A stretch of 64,000 bases of DNA from Methylobacter sp. KS41 (GTDB lineage Bacteria; Pseudomonadota; Gammaproteobacteria; Methylococcales; Methylomonadaceae): contig PHSP01000001.1 of assembly GCA_002862125.1 (NCBI GenBank), positions 2,359,796 to 2,423,795 on the forward strand, read 5' to 3'. Shown here in pieces: positions 36,154 to 45,827 of the stretch. A model generated the notes under the pieces. That model made no database searches. It was given only the letters and a program-made list of their open reading frames with translations, and was not told the DNA's origin. The translations under genes were made by a program, and so were the position numbers. Within the stretch, counting starts at the first letter, position 1, and every line of letters begins with the position of its first letter.

Positions 36154-37458
36154 ATGTTTACTATCATTTTACGAAAATTCGTTGCAAAAAGGCTACTGGC
36201 TCCCATTTCCATCGCTGCGATCGTATTCGCCTCGGCAGCCCACGCCGAAGAAACCATTAAAGTCGGCGTCCTGCACTCGCTGTCCGGCACCATGGCGATC
36301 AGTGAAACCACATTGAAAGACACCATGCTCATGTTAATCGATGAGCAGAATAAGAAAGGCGGTTTGCTCGGTAAAAAACTCGAAGCGGTAGTCGTCGATC
36401 CGGCTTCCAACTGGCCGCTGTTTGCGGAAAAAGCCCGTGAACTGCTGACCAAGGATAAGGTAGCCGCCATCTTCGGTTGCTGGACTTCGGTGTCGCGCAA
36501 GTCAGTCTTGCCGGTTGTGGAAGAACTCAATGGCTTGCTTTTCTATCCGGTGCAGTTTGAAGGCGAAGAGTCCTCCAAAAATGTCTTTTATACCGGCGCA
36601 GCACCCAATCAACAGGCCATCCCTGCGGTTGATTATCTGATGAACGATTTAAAGGTTAAACGCTGGGTGCTTGCTGGAACCGATTATGTGTATCCGCGCA
36701 CAACCAACAAGATACTTGAAGCTTATCTGAAAGCCAAAGGCGTCTCACCAAAAGACATCATGATTAACTACACGCCGTTCGGCCATTCCGACTGGCAAAG
36801 CATAGTTGCGGATATCAAGAAGTTCGGCTCAACGGGTAAAAAAACAGCCGTGGTGTCGACCATTAACGGCGACGCCAATATTCCGTTTTACAAGGAATTG
36901 GGTAATCAGAGCATTTCCGCGGAAAAGATTCCTGTCATTGCATTTTCTGTAGGCGAGGAAGAGTTATCGGGAATGGACACCAAGCCTTTGGTAGGTCATC
37001 TGGCGGCCTGGAACTACTTTATGAGTGTCGATACCACTAAAAATGCCGCCTTTATCACGCAATGGCATGACTTTATCAAAAACCCGAAACGGGTGACCAA
37101 CGATCCGATGGAAGCGCACTACATCGGTTTCAATATGTGGGTGAAAGCGGTGGAAAAAGCCGGCACAACCGATCCCGATGCCGTACAAAAGGCGATCATT
37201 GGCATTGAGTTTCCAAACCTGACTGGCGGCGCCTCCAAAATGCTGCCTAACCACTATATCAGCAAACCGGTATTGATCGGCGAAATTCAGGACGACGGTC
37301 AATTCATTACCGTCTGGCAAACAAACAAACTGGTCGATGGCGACGCCTGGTCTGATTACCTGCCGGAAAGCAAAAACATTATTGCCGACTGGACGCCGCC
37401 CATTAGTTGCGGCAATTTCAACACCAAGACCAAAAAGTGTTCCGGACTAACTCCTTAA
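36154..37458 (+). CDS. urtA: urea ABC transporter, substrate-binding protein UrtA
   Basis: A 434-residue periplasmic binding protein. The signal region runs from FVAKRLLAPISIAAIVFASA to AHAEETIKVGVLHSLSGTMA, which is the typical UrtA/AmiC-like start of the mature chain. Later blocks KDTMLMLIDEQNKKGG, FGCWTSVSRKSVLPVVEE and LFYPVQFEGEESSKN are hallmarks of UrtA. The end ...WTPPISCGNFN with Cys (CGNFNTKTKKC) is also typical. It binds urea and delivers it to UrtBC. A 230-base structured spacer separates it from urtB, which may allow more UrtA to be made. Confidence 0.95.
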   Translation: MFTIILRKFVAKRLLAPISIAAIVFASAAHAEETIKVGVLHSLSGTMAISETTLKDTMLMLIDEQNKKGGLLGKKLEAVVVDPASNWPLFAEKARELLTKDKVAAIFGCWTSVSRKSVLPVVEELNGLLFYPVQFEGEESSKNVFYTGAAPNQQAIPAVDYLMNDLKVKRWVLAGTDYVYPRTTNKILEAYLKAKGVSPKDIMINYTPFGHSDWQSIVADIKKFGSTGKKTAVVSTINGDANIPFYKELGNQSISAEKIPVIAFSVGEEELSGMDTKPLVGHLAAWNYFMSVDTTKNAAFITQWHDFIKNPKRVTNDPMEAHYIGFNMWVKAVEKAGTTDPDAVQKAIIGIEFPNLTGGASKMLPNHYISKPVLIGEIQDDGQFITVWQTNKLVDGDAWSDYLPESKNIIADWTPPISCGNFNTKTKKCSGLTP

Positions 37459-37519
37459 CGGAAATCCGGGCGAAGCGCTGCAAAAGAACACAAAGCACGG
37501 TTGGTTAATTTAAATCTTG

Positions 37520-37641
37520 ATACTGTAGACATTCCGCCTTCTCTTTCCGGGAGAAGCCTTGGATGGGAATGCAGGCTGCTTTTATCCTGTCTTGATTCCC
37601 CGCTCAAGCCTCCCTATGGGGAAGTCTTAAGTCTACAGTAT
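37520..37641. repeat. structured element between urtA and urtB
   Basis: ATACTGTAGAC at 37520-37530 and GTCTACAGTAT at 37631-37641 are perfect 11-base inverted repeats enclosing 100 bases. Inside lie CTTCTC...GAGAAG and other short stems. The whole could be an intergenic repeat or a processing/attenuation structure. Confidence 0.6.
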
Positions 37642-37685
37642 TCCGGGTTCTCCCAATTTAGAACATAACTACTTCAGGAGATGAC

Positions 37686-39332
37686 ATGAAAGCGAATTCA
37701 TTAAACCGATACCGTAGTCTGGCTACTGTATTAACCATGGTATTTTCGCTAGCCGCTTATGGCGATGAGGGCTTATCAACGCAACAACTCTTGCTAAATA
37801 CATTAAACAGCCTAAAGCAGGGTTCAATGCCGGAACGCGAGCAAGCGATTACGCAACTTTCTGAAATCAAGCATGCACGCAGCCTCGGTATTTTACAGGC
37901 ACTGCTAGATGGCAGGCTGTTTACGCTCAAGTCTGATGCCAGACTGGTAACCGGCACCGATAACAATCAGGGTTATGCCATCAACGACGCTATCAGCGGC
38001 GCCCCATTAGGCGCAATCGAACGAGCCGATGTTAACAAAATCAATTTAACGAACAAGCTTAGAGTTTCACTTAGGAAAATTATCGGTCGCCTTGAACTGA
38101 ACGCCGATGATCCGGTTATCCGTCTCGCGGCCGTGAAGGCAATGGGTAGCGAAGACGATGAAGATGCGCTGGGGTTATTAAAGGCAAGAGCCGCCGTGGA
38201 AAAAGATGAAACCGTCCGGAAAGCCATTAACGTGGTGTTTTTAGTGCAGGAAATGAACAGCAGCGACAAGGCGGTACGTATCAAGGCCATTGATGCGCTA
38301 AAGGAGCAAAACAGTCTCGATGTAGTTAACCGTTTGAATGCAATGGTTGAAAAGGATGAAAGCGGCAATTATCTGGAAACGGATGCCGATATTAGAAACC
38401 TTGCTAAAGCGGCATTGATTAAAATCAATACGCGCGTGCAGTTTTACAGCGCGATTGAAACAGTGTTTTTCGGATTGAGCCTGGGGGCGGTGCTGGTACT
38501 GGCGGCAATAGGTTTGGCCATCACTTTTGGCGTCATGGGCGTTATTAATATGGCGCATGGCGAATTAATGATGCTCGGCGCTTATACCACCTACGTCATG
38601 CAGCAGCTAATGCCCAATTACCTGGGGATTTCGGTGTTGCTGTCGATTCCGGCTGCATTTGTGATTTCCGCACTGGCAGGCATGGCAATAGAGCGGGGCA
38701 TTATCCGCTTTCTGTACGGCAGGCCTTTGGAAACCCTGCTGGCTACTTTCGGGGTAAGCCTGATACTCCAGCAAAGCGTGCGTTCTATTTTTTCCCCTCT
38801 GAACCGTAGCGTCGCGACGCCAGAGTGGATGAGCGGCTCGTGGCAGATCAATGACTTTTTATCACTGACTTGGAATCGATTTTATATTCTGGTGTTCTGC
38901 TTGCTGGTGTTTATGTTGCTGCTGCAAATACTCAAACGCACCCGGCTGGGTTTGGAAGTGCGGGCGGTTGCGCAAAACCGCAACATGGCCAAGGCTATGG
39001 GCATTCCCACCGCCAAAGTGGATGCCATGACATTTGGGCTCGGCTCGGGTGTCGCCGGGATGGCCGGCGTGGCGTTAAGCCAGATTACCAATGTCGGGCC
39101 AAATCTGGGGCAAGCTTACATTGTCGACTCATTTATGGTCGTCGTATTCGGCGGCGTAGGCAATTTGCTGGGAACGCTGGTGGCCGGTTTTTCACTAGGT
39201 ATGGCCAACAAATTCCTGGAGCCTTTCGCCGGAGCGGTTTTGGCAAAAATTCTGGTATTGGTTTTTATCATTTTATTTATCCAGAAACGCCCGCGCGGAT
39301 TATTTCCTCAAAAAGGCAGGGCAGCGGATTAG
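37686..39332 (+). CDS. urtB: urea ABC transporter permease UrtB
   Basis: A 548-residue protein with signal peptide (MKANSLNRYRSLATVLTMVF then ...AYG). The first 250 residues form a helical, HEAT-like periplasmic extension (TQLSEIKHARSLGILQALLD, VIRLAAVKAMGSEDDEDALG), common in proteobacterial UrtB. The second half is a branched-chain-type permease: AIGLAITFGVMGVINMAHGE, LMMLGAYTTYVMQQL, LATFGVSLILQQSVR, VAQNRNMAKAMGI. It forms the transmembrane channel with UrtC. AGGAG precedes the ATG closely. Confidence 0.95.
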   Translation: MKANSLNRYRSLATVLTMVFSLAAYGDEGLSTQQLLLNTLNSLKQGSMPEREQAITQLSEIKHARSLGILQALLDGRLFTLKSDARLVTGTDNNQGYAINDAISGAPLGAIERADVNKINLTNKLRVSLRKIIGRLELNADDPVIRLAAVKAMGSEDDEDALGLLKARAAVEKDETVRKAINVVFLVQEMNSSDKAVRIKAIDALKEQNSLDVVNRLNAMVEKDESGNYLETDADIRNLAKAALIKINTRVQFYSAIETVFFGLSLGAVLVLAAIGLAITFGVMGVINMAHGELMMLGAYTTYVMQQLMPNYLGISVLLSIPAAFVISALAGMAIERGIIRFLYGRPLETLLATFGVSLILQQSVRSIFSPLNRSVATPEWMSGSWQINDFLSLTWNRFYILVFCLLVFMLLLQILKRTRLGLEVRAVAQNRNMAKAMGIPTAKVDAMTFGLGSGVAGMAGVALSQITNVGPNLGQAYIVDSFMVVVFGGVGNLLGTLVAGFSLGMANKFLEPFAGAVLAKILVLVFIILFIQKRPRGLFPQKGRAAD

Positions 39333-39361
39333 TAAAAACATAACTTGAAAATGGATTCGAT

Positions 39362-40453
39362 ATGAAATTTATAGCATTAGGTCATGATAAAACCGGCGCA
39401 TCGGTGCTTATAGCGCTTACGGCGGTGACATTCATTATTCCTTTCTGTAACCTGGTGTTCCCAGCCGCTTCGCCGCTGCATTTTTCGGCCTACACCGTAT
39501 CCGTGCTGGGTAAATACCTGACTTTTGCGTTGCTGGGCCTGTCGCTGGATCTGGTTTGGGGCTACTGCGGCATTCTGGCTTTGGGACATGGCGCATTTTT
39601 CGCACTGGGAGGTTATGCGATGGGTATGTATTTAATGCGTCAAATCGGTACTCGCGGCGTCTATGGCGATCCATTATTACCCGATTTTATGGTATTTCTG
39701 AACTGGAAAGAGCTGCCCTGGTACTGGCAGGGATTTGATCAGTTGTGGTTTGCGCTGCTGATGGTGGTGCTGGTACCCGGCGTTCTGGCATTTATCTTCG
39801 GCTGGCTGGCGTTTCGCTCAAGAGTGACGGGCGTGTATTTGTCGATCATAACCCAGGCATTGACTTATGCGCTGTTGCTTGCCTTTTTCCGCAATGAAAT
39901 GGGCTTCGGCGGCAATAATGGTTTAACCGATTTTAAAGAAATTCTCGGCTTTAATATCCAGTCCGAGGCAGTGCGTTCAGGGCTGATAATGACGTCCGGC
40001 ATGACCTTGATTGCCGCATTTTTGTTGTGCCGCTGGCTGGTCAATACCAAACTGGGCAGGGTGGTGACAGCTATCCGTGATCAGGAATCTCGAGTACGTT
40101 TCCTCGGTTACCGTGTCGAAATGTTTAAACTGTGGATATTCGTTTTCGCCGCGATGCTGGCGGGTATTGCCGGAGCCTTGTATGTGCCGCAGGCCGGCAT
40201 TATCAATCCCAGCGAATTTTCACCGCTGAATTCTCTGGAAATCGTTGTCTGGGTAGCAATGGGCGGCCGCGGAACGTTGTATGGAGCAATCATTGGCGCG
40301 GTGCTGGTGAATTTCGGCAAAACAGTCCTGACCGGGCTATTACCGGAAATATGGCTGTTTTCGCTGGGCGCGGTTTTTATCATCGTCACGCTGTTGTTGC
40401 CTGACGGCATTGTCGGCTTGTTACGGCGCAGGTCACTGGAGCAAAGGGCATGA
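39362..40453 (+). CDS. urtC: urea ABC transporter permease UrtC
   Basis: A 363-residue inner-membrane permease with about nine helices. Family blocks: LTFALLGLSLDLVWGYCGIL, LGHGAFFALGGYAMGMYLMR, GFGGNNGLTDFKEILGF, and ESRVRFLGYRVEMFKLWIF. AMGGRGTLYGAIIGAVLV near the end is the LivM-type coupling motif. Partner of UrtB. Its stop overlaps the urtD start (ATGA), so translation is coupled. Confidence 0.95.
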   Translation: MKFIALGHDKTGASVLIALTAVTFIIPFCNLVFPAASPLHFSAYTVSVLGKYLTFALLGLSLDLVWGYCGILALGHGAFFALGGYAMGMYLMRQIGTRGVYGDPLLPDFMVFLNWKELPWYWQGFDQLWFALLMVVLVPGVLAFIFGWLAFRSRVTGVYLSIITQALTYALLLAFFRNEMGFGGNNGLTDFKEILGFNIQSEAVRSGLIMTSGMTLIAAFLLCRWLVNTKLGRVVTAIRDQESRVRFLGYRVEMFKLWIFVFAAMLAGIAGALYVPQAGIINPSEFSPLNSLEIVVWVAMGGRGTLYGAIIGAVLVNFGKTVLTGLLPEIWLFSLGAVFIIVTLLLPDGIVGLLRRRSLEQRA

Positions 40454-41274
40454 ATCAGCATACTTTTGACCTGTCCGGCAAAGACAACAAAACCGGCGCC
40501 GGCAGTCTGCTCGTAAAAGGCGAAGTCGATACCCGCCACGGCCCGATATTGTATCTTGAAGATGTCAGCGTCAGTTTTGACGGCTTTAAAGCCCTTAACC
40601 AGCTGTCGCTATATATTGAGGCCGGCGAATTACGCTGCCTGATCGGGCCTAACGGCGCAGGCAAAACCACGCTGATGGACGTGATAACAGGCAAGACTCG
40701 TCCCGACACCGGATCAGTCTTTTTCGGGCAAACTATCGATTTACTGCAAATGGATGAACCGGCTATCGCGCAGGCGGGTATTTGCCGGAAATTTCAAAAA
40801 CCCAGCGTGTTCGACGCCTTGACGGTTTTCGAAAATATGGAGCTGGCATTAAAAGCGGATAAGCGTACCTGGCCGACGCTTTTTCATCGTTTGACCGGCG
40901 AGCAAACGGACCGCATTCACGAAATTACCGGAACCATAGGCTTAAGCAGTAGCCATCAGTTGCGCGCAGGCATCCTGTCTCACGGCCAAAAGCAATGGCT
41001 GGAAATCGGCATGCTGCTAATGCAGGAACCCAAAGTCATGCTGGTTGATGAACCGATAGCCGGAATGACGCATCAGGAAGTTGAACGGACAGCGGAGTTA
41101 TTGCTGTCGCTGCAAGGTCAGCGGTCGATCGTTGTCGTTGAACACGATATGGAATTCGTGCGTTCGATTGCCCGCAAAGTCACTGTTCTTCATGAAGGTT
41201 CGGTGCTAACGGAAGGTACGATGGATGAAGTGCAAAACGACCCGCGAGTCATTCAGGTTTATTTGGGGGGATGA
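40450..41274 (+). CDS. urtD: urea ABC transporter ATPase UrtD
   Basis: A 274-residue ABC ATPase. Walker A is GPNGAGKTTLMDVITG (about 75). The signature region reads LSHGQKQWLEIGMLL, the LSHGQ variant typical of UrtD and LivG. Walker B is PKVMLVDEPIAGM and the H-loop VVVEHDMEFV. The N-terminal 30 residues are an extension compared with shorter UrtD proteins. It powers urea import together with UrtE. Overlaps urtC and urtE by four bases each. Confidence 0.95.
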   Translation: MNQHTFDLSGKDNKTGAGSLLVKGEVDTRHGPILYLEDVSVSFDGFKALNQLSLYIEAGELRCLIGPNGAGKTTLMDVITGKTRPDTGSVFFGQTIDLLQMDEPAIAQAGICRKFQKPSVFDALTVFENMELALKADKRTWPTLFHRLTGEQTDRIHEITGTIGLSSSHQLRAGILSHGQKQWLEIGMLLMQEPKVMLVDEPIAGMTHQEVERTAELLLSLQGQRSIVVVEHDMEFVRSIARKVTVLHEGSVLTEGTMDEVQNDPRVIQVYLGG

Positions 41275-42056
41275 TGCTGAAAATTAATGCGTTGCAACAA
41301 TATTACGGCGAAAGCCATACCTTATGGGATTTACAGCTTGATGTCCCGGAAGGTTCCTGCGTCTGCTTGATGGGTCGTAACGGCGTCGGCAAAACAACAC
41401 TATTGAAAGCCATTATGGGATTGATTCCGGTCAGAGGCGGCTCGATGGAAATGGACGGGCAATCGCTGGCCGACGCTAAACCGGAAAAACGCGCCGAGCT
41501 CGGCATCGGTTACGTGCCGCAGGGGCGGGAAATATTTCCATTGTTGACAGTGGAAGAAAATCTTAAAACCGGATTGCGCGCCGCGCGTAAGCACGGCATA
41601 AAAAAAATTCCCGGACATATATTCGATATTTTTCCGGTCTTAAAGCAAATGCTTAACCGGCGCGGCGGCGATTTGTCCGGCGGTCAGCAACAGCAACTGG
41701 CCATTGGCCGTGCGCTGGTATTAAATCCTAGACTGCTTATTCTGGACGAACCGACCGAAGGCATACAGCCGAATATCGTCAGCGAAATCGGCGATGTCAT
41801 CATCCGGCTCAATCACTCACGCGGTACGCCCCTTACCTTGCCAAAACCCGATCCTGACGCCTTGGGCGAAGTGCATGAGGCGATTGCAAAAATCAATCAT
41901 GAATTCGGCGTGACGGTGTTGTTGGTAGAGCAAAAGCTGCCCTTTGCCAGAAAAGTAGCGGATCGATTTTGTATAATGGACCGGGGCCGCAATGTGGCGG
42001 TTGGAATGATGGATGAAATGACCGAGGAGATGGTCAAGCGGTATTTGACGGTTTGA
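41271..42056 (+). CDS. urtE: urea ABC transporter ATPase UrtE, with insertion
   Basis: A 261-residue ABC ATPase, about 30 longer than usual. Walker A GRNGVGKTTLLKAIMG (about 36), signature LSGGQQQQLAIGRAL, Walker B RLLILDEPTEGIQPNIV and the family's LLVEQKLPFARKVADRFCIM are all present. Between Walker B and that last block, about residues 182-209, an extra stretch reads HSRGTPLTLPKPDPDALGEV and then HEAIAKIN; usual UrtE proteins run directly from ...IRRLN to a GLTVLLVEQK-like block. Whether this changes ATP hydrolysis is unknown. The start may be 41271 or the adjacent ATG at 41274. Confidence 0.94.
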   Translation: MMLKINALQQYYGESHTLWDLQLDVPEGSCVCLMGRNGVGKTTLLKAIMGLIPVRGGSMEMDGQSLADAKPEKRAELGIGYVPQGREIFPLLTVEENLKTGLRAARKHGIKKIPGHIFDIFPVLKQMLNRRGGDLSGGQQQQLAIGRALVLNPRLLILDEPTEGIQPNIVSEIGDVIIRLNHSRGTPLTLPKPDPDALGEVHEAIAKINHEFGVTVLLVEQKLPFARKVADRFCIMDRGRNVAVGMMDEMTEEMVKRYLTV

Positions 42057-42275
42057 TATTATCGCAAAGTATTGTAGGGTGACATCGTTAACACGCTCAG
42101 GCATGGAAATGCAGTTGGTGACGCTCCAGCGTTACGCAACGCAAAAGCATAGCAGGATGAATTCCCAAGCAAGAGCGAAGCAACGGAAACTAGTCAAATC
42201 ATGCACAGATGCCTGCATGAAGAGCATCAACACCCTACAAAGAGTCGAAATATATAAAACAACGGCAACCCCTCA

Positions 42276-43145
42276 TTGAAACCCTATACCCTGCTGAACG
42301 ATTTAACAAACACTGGAATTGCCGAGCCCGCTGGACGGCAATCCCAAGGCTGGCAAGCCAAGCTGGAATTGGGTTTTGTCCGCCGGCACGGCAAAACTGT
42401 TCTGGCAAATCGCCGCCATTTTGGCCCTTTAAAGGTGCAGCGGCCTTTTTATCCCGAAGGCGATGTGTGTCATGTCTATGTGCTGCATCCGCCGGGCGGC
42501 GTGGTGGCGGGTGACCTTTTGACAATAGCCGTAAACGCCGCTACTAAAAGCTCGGCGTTGATTACGACACCCGCCGCCGGCAAGTTTTACCGTAGCAATG
42601 GCAAGCTTGCGCAGCAACTGGCGACGTTGACGGTTGCGGCGGGCGCCTCTTTAGAATGGTTGCCGCAGGAAACCATTATCTATGAAGGCGCGCGGATGGC
42701 GTCAGAATTGCACCTGGAACTGGCCGCCGGATCGCGGTTTATCGGCTGGGAAATGCTTGCGCTGGGACGGCCTGCCGCTAATGAAAGCTTTACTACAGGA
42801 GAAGCGCGCATGATCTGGCAAATTTTCCGTTCCGGCGAGCTGTTTTATCGTGAGCGGTTAATAATTGACGCACAAGCCTTTGCCGCCAACTGGGGCTTAA
42901 ACGGGCGTTCCGCCTGCGGGACGCTGTTCGCCTGCCCTGCCACGTCTGCGCAGTTAGAATCCGTGCAGCAACTGATTGGCGATAGCGAAGGACGCGGCGT
43001 GACCTTGATAGATGATATGCTGATCTGCCGCGCCCTCGATAGCCGCGCCGATCAATTACGCGAGTTTTTCCAGCAAGTTTGGCGTACGCTACGGCCTGAC
43101 GTAGTTCAGCGTGATGCTTGTACTCCGCGTATTTGGGCGACATAA
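42276..43145 (+). CDS. ureD: urease accessory protein UreD
   Basis: A 289-residue urease accessory protein (UreD/UreH). Blocks: WQAKLELGFVRRHGKTVLAN, RRHFGPLKVQRPFYPEGDVC, HVYVLHPPGGVVAGDLL, and LEWLPQETIIYEGARM. It scaffolds nickel insertion into apo-urease with UreF and UreG. The start appears to be a TTG (42276) without a clear ribosome site; no ATG lies at a sensible place. It is separated from ureA by an intergenic repeat of about 180 bases. Confidence 0.92.
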   Translation: MKPYTLLNDLTNTGIAEPAGRQSQGWQAKLELGFVRRHGKTVLANRRHFGPLKVQRPFYPEGDVCHVYVLHPPGGVVAGDLLTIAVNAATKSSALITTPAAGKFYRSNGKLAQQLATLTVAAGASLEWLPQETIIYEGARMASELHLELAAGSRFIGWEMLALGRPAANESFTTGEARMIWQIFRSGELFYRERLIIDAQAFAANWGLNGRSACGTLFACPATSAQLESVQQLIGDSEGRGVTLIDDMLICRALDSRADQLREFFQQVWRTLRPDVVQRDACTPRIWAT

Positions 43146-43450
43146 CTGGTTTTCCCGTTACTCGCAGCTCGTTCATTGTTATACGCAAATCCGTCATTCC
43201 GGCAGGGATTCACGTCAGGCGTCCAGCCTGACCCCCTTCGGATTAATGCAAATCTGTTCCAGACAGATTTGCGCCGGACCCGTTTTAGCGCGAAGCGAAC
43301 CCAGGCTGCATGGATGTATTCAAGCTTACCATCCATGGAACTGGATACCCGCTTCACTGCGGGTATGACGAGTTATCTGTATATTTGTGTATAACAACGA
43401 ACGCAGCGCTTGTGAACGAGATTAGCTGATTAACTGGAGGAAGATAAATA
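43146..43450. other. ureD-ureA spacer occupied by a dispersed repeat
   Basis: About 305 bases without a gene. Most of it is the repeat at 43192-43370. The ribosome site GGAGG for ureA lies at its right end. Confidence 0.7.
43192..43370 (+). repeat. dispersed intergenic repeat, copy B
   Basis: It begins CGTCATTCCGGCAGGGATTC and ends with hairpin ATACCCGC...GCGGGTAT followed by GACG (ends 43370), so the termini CGTCATTCC and GGTATGACG are roughly inverted. The first 90 bases match copy A at 23730-23822. A more diverged relative, copy C, may lie at 47628-47720. Confidence 0.75.
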
Positions 43451-43753
43451 ATGCAATTAACACCACGCGAAAAAGACAAACTGTTAATTTTTACCGCAGG
43501 TCTGCTGGCAGAAAGGCGCAAGGCCAGAGGCTTGAAACTGAATTATCCCGAAGCAGTAGCGTTTATTTCCGCCGCAATTATGGAAGGGGCGAGGGACGGA
43601 CGCACGGTTGCCGAACTGATGGAATACGGCCGCACCCTGCTTTACCGTCCGGATGTTATGGAAGGCGTTACGGAAATGCTGCCGGATGTGCAAGTGGAAG
43701 CGACATTCCCGGACGGCACCAAACTGGTGACTGTCCATAACCCGATCGAATAA
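43451..43753 (+). CDS. ureA: urease subunit gamma
   Basis: 100 residues, exactly the usual length. [40 protein letters not shown] and MPEL-like [20 protein letters not shown] (here [14 protein letters not shown]) are the gamma-subunit hallmarks, ending VHNPIE. It packs with UreB and UreC into the (alpha-beta-gamma)3 enzyme in the cytoplasm. GGAGGAAG lies upstream of the ATG. The next gene, ureB, follows after 54 bases. Confidence 0.97.
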   Translation: MQLTPREKDKLLIFTAGLLAERRKARGLKLNYPEAVAFISAAIMEGARDGRTVAELMEYGRTLLYRPDVMEGVTEMLPDVQVEATFPDGTKLVTVHNPIE

Positions 43754-43807
43754 CAAGTAGGGCGCGCACGGCACGCCCTACGCTAAATACATGCATTAGG
43801 AGTAGTC

Positions 43808-44125
43808 ATGATACCCGGAGAAATCATCCCCGCCAATGGCGACATCGAACTGAACGCAGGCCGCGCGGTGATTAGCGCGATTGTCGCCAATAGCGGCGAC
43901 CGGCCAATTCAAGTGGGCTCGCATTATCATTTTTTTGAAACCAATCCCGCATTGCATTTTGATCGCGCGGCAACACGCGGATTCAGGCTTGATATTCCCG
44001 CCGGCACGGCGGTGCGCTTTGAACCGGGCCAGCATCGCGAAGTGCGGCTAGTGGCTTTTGCCGGTCTGCGCCGTATTTACGGTTTTCGTCAGACGGTAAT
44101 GGGCGACCTGGAGGAAATCGTATGA
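43808..44125 (+). CDS. ureB: urease subunit beta
   Basis: 105 residues. [40 protein letters not shown] and [20 protein letters not shown] are standard beta-subunit blocks. It is structural and stabilises the flap of UreC. Its stop overlaps the ureC start (ATGA at 44122). Confidence 0.97.
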   Translation: MIPGEIIPANGDIELNAGRAVISAIVANSGDRPIQVGSHYHFFETNPALHFDRAATRGFRLDIPAGTAVRFEPGQHREVRLVAFAGLRRIYGFRQTVMGDLEEIV

Positions 44126-45825
44126 GCAGAATTAGCAGGCAAGCTTATGCGGATATGTTCGGACCTACAACCGGCGACCGGGTGCGTTTGGGCGATAGCG
44201 GCTTGTTTCTTGAAGTGGAAGCGGACCGCACGATTTATGGCGATGAAGTCAAATTCGGCGGCGGCAAGGTTATCCGCGACGGCATGGGTCAAAGTCAGCT
44301 CGACTCCTCAGTGGCGATGGATCTGGTGATCACCAATGCGCTTATCGTCGATTACTGGGGCATTGTTAAAGCCGATGTCGGCATAAAAAACGGCCGCATC
44401 GCAGGGATCGGCAAAGCAGGCAATCCCGATACCCAACAGGGCGTCGATATAGTCATAGGTCCCGGCACCGAGATTATCGCCGGGGAAGGACAAATTATTA
44501 CGGCTGGCGGCGTAGACGCGCATATCCATTTTATCTGTCCGCAACAAATCGATGAAGCGTTGATGTCGGGCGTGACCACCATGATCGGCGGCGGCACCGG
44601 GCCTGCGACGGGCACGAATGCGACGACCTGTACGCCAGGCCCGTGGAATATCCATGCCATGCTGCAATCGCTGGATGCTTTTCCGATGAATTTCGGTTTG
44701 CTCGGCAAGGGTAACGCCAGTCTGCCGGATGCTTTGGAAGAACAGGTTCGCGCCGGAGCGATGGGCTTGAAACTGCATGAAGACTGGGGCACGACACCGG
44801 CCGCTATCGATTGCTGCCTTTCGGTGGCCGACCGTTTTGATGTGCAGGCCGCCATTCATACCGATACCTTGAACGAATCCGGGTTCGTCGAAGACACCTT
44901 CGCCGCCTTCAAAGGCCGAACCATTCACACGTATCATACCGAAGGAGCCGGCGGCGGCCATGCCCCCGATATTATCAAAGCCTGTGGAGAGTCCAACGTG
45001 CTGCCGTCTTCAACGAATCCGACCCGGCCTTATACCGTCAACACCGTGGACGAACACCTGGATATGCTGATGGTTTGTCATCACCTGGATCCGGGCATTG
45101 CTGAAGACGTTGCATTTGCGGAGTCGCGGATTCGCCGCGAAACCATAGCTGCCGAAGACATTCTGCATGACTTGGGCGCGTTTTCCATGATTTCCTCGGA
45201 TTCGCAGGCGATGGGCCGGGTTGGAGAAGTCATCATCCGCACTTGGCAAACCGCGCATAAAATGAAAGCGCAGCGCGGCAGTCTGGCGGAAGATTCGCCT
45301 GGCAACGACAATTTCCGCATCAAGCGCTATATCGCCAAATACACGATTAATCCAGCCATCAGTCACGGCATTGCGCATGAAGTGGGTTCTATTGAAGTAG
45401 GAAAATTAGCCGATCTGGTGTTGTGGAATCCGGCATTTTTCGCAGTTAAACCCAGCCTGATTATTAAAGGCGGATTTATAGCCGCCGCCCCAATGGGCGA
45501 TCCCAATGCTTCGATTCCGACGCCGCAACCGGTGCATTACCGGCCAATGTTTGGTGCGTCCGGGATGACCGCATCGTCAACATCGATGTTCTTTTTGCCC
45601 AAAGTTGCAGCCGAATCCGATGTTGCCGCGGCTTTAAGGCTTAACAAGAGGATTGGCGTGGTGACGGGAACCCGCGCCATCGGCAAGAAGGACCTGATCC
45701 ATAATAACTACCAACCGCATATTGAAGTCGATCCGCAAACCTATTCAGTTCGCGCCGACGGTCTGTTGCTGACGTGCGAACCCGCTGATGCGCTGCCTTT
45801 TACCCAACGTTACTTTTTGTTTTGA
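44122..45825 (+). CDS. ureC: urease catalytic subunit alpha
   Basis: 567 residues, normal length. Active-site groups visible: two His in [11 protein letters not shown], the carbamylated Lys in [12 protein letters not shown] (about 217), His in [13 protein letters not shown] and in [17 protein letters not shown], the flap Cys-His in [14 protein letters not shown], and Asp in [11 protein letters not shown]. These bind the two nickel ions. It hydrolyses urea to ammonia and carbamate. All key residues are intact, so the enzyme is expected to be active. Confidence 0.98.
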   Translation: MSRISRQAYADMFGPTTGDRVRLGDSGLFLEVEADRTIYGDEVKFGGGKVIRDGMGQSQLDSSVAMDLVITNALIVDYWGIVKADVGIKNGRIAGIGKAGNPDTQQGVDIVIGPGTEIIAGEGQIITAGGVDAHIHFICPQQIDEALMSGVTTMIGGGTGPATGTNATTCTPGPWNIHAMLQSLDAFPMNFGLLGKGNASLPDALEEQVRAGAMGLKLHEDWGTTPAAIDCCLSVADRFDVQAAIHTDTLNESGFVEDTFAAFKGRTIHTYHTEGAGGGHAPDIIKACGESNVLPSSTNPTRPYTVNTVDEHLDMLMVCHHLDPGIAEDVAFAESRIRRETIAAEDILHDLGAFSMISSDSQAMGRVGEVIIRTWQTAHKMKAQRGSLAEDSPGNDNFRIKRYIAKYTINPAISHGIAHEVGSIEVGKLADLVLWNPAFFAVKPSLIIKGGFIAAAPMGDPNASIPTPQPVHYRPMFGASGMTASSTSMFFLPKVAAESDVAAALRLNKRIGVVTGTRAIGKKDLIHNNYQPHIEVDPQTYSVRADGLLLTCEPADALPFTQRYFLF

Positions 45826-45827
45826 AT

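Noticed and set aside
42079..42279. 66-codon open frame between urtE and ureD
   Set aside because: No features; ends at the ureD start and has spacer-like composition.
43111..43368. 85-codon open frame between ureD and ureA
   Set aside because: It translates the dispersed repeat; the same peptide phrase (LMQICSRQ) appears at 23623-23871 in the other repeat copy.
44308..44961. 217-codon open frame antisense to ureC
   Set aside because: Opposite strand has complete UreC active-site motifs.
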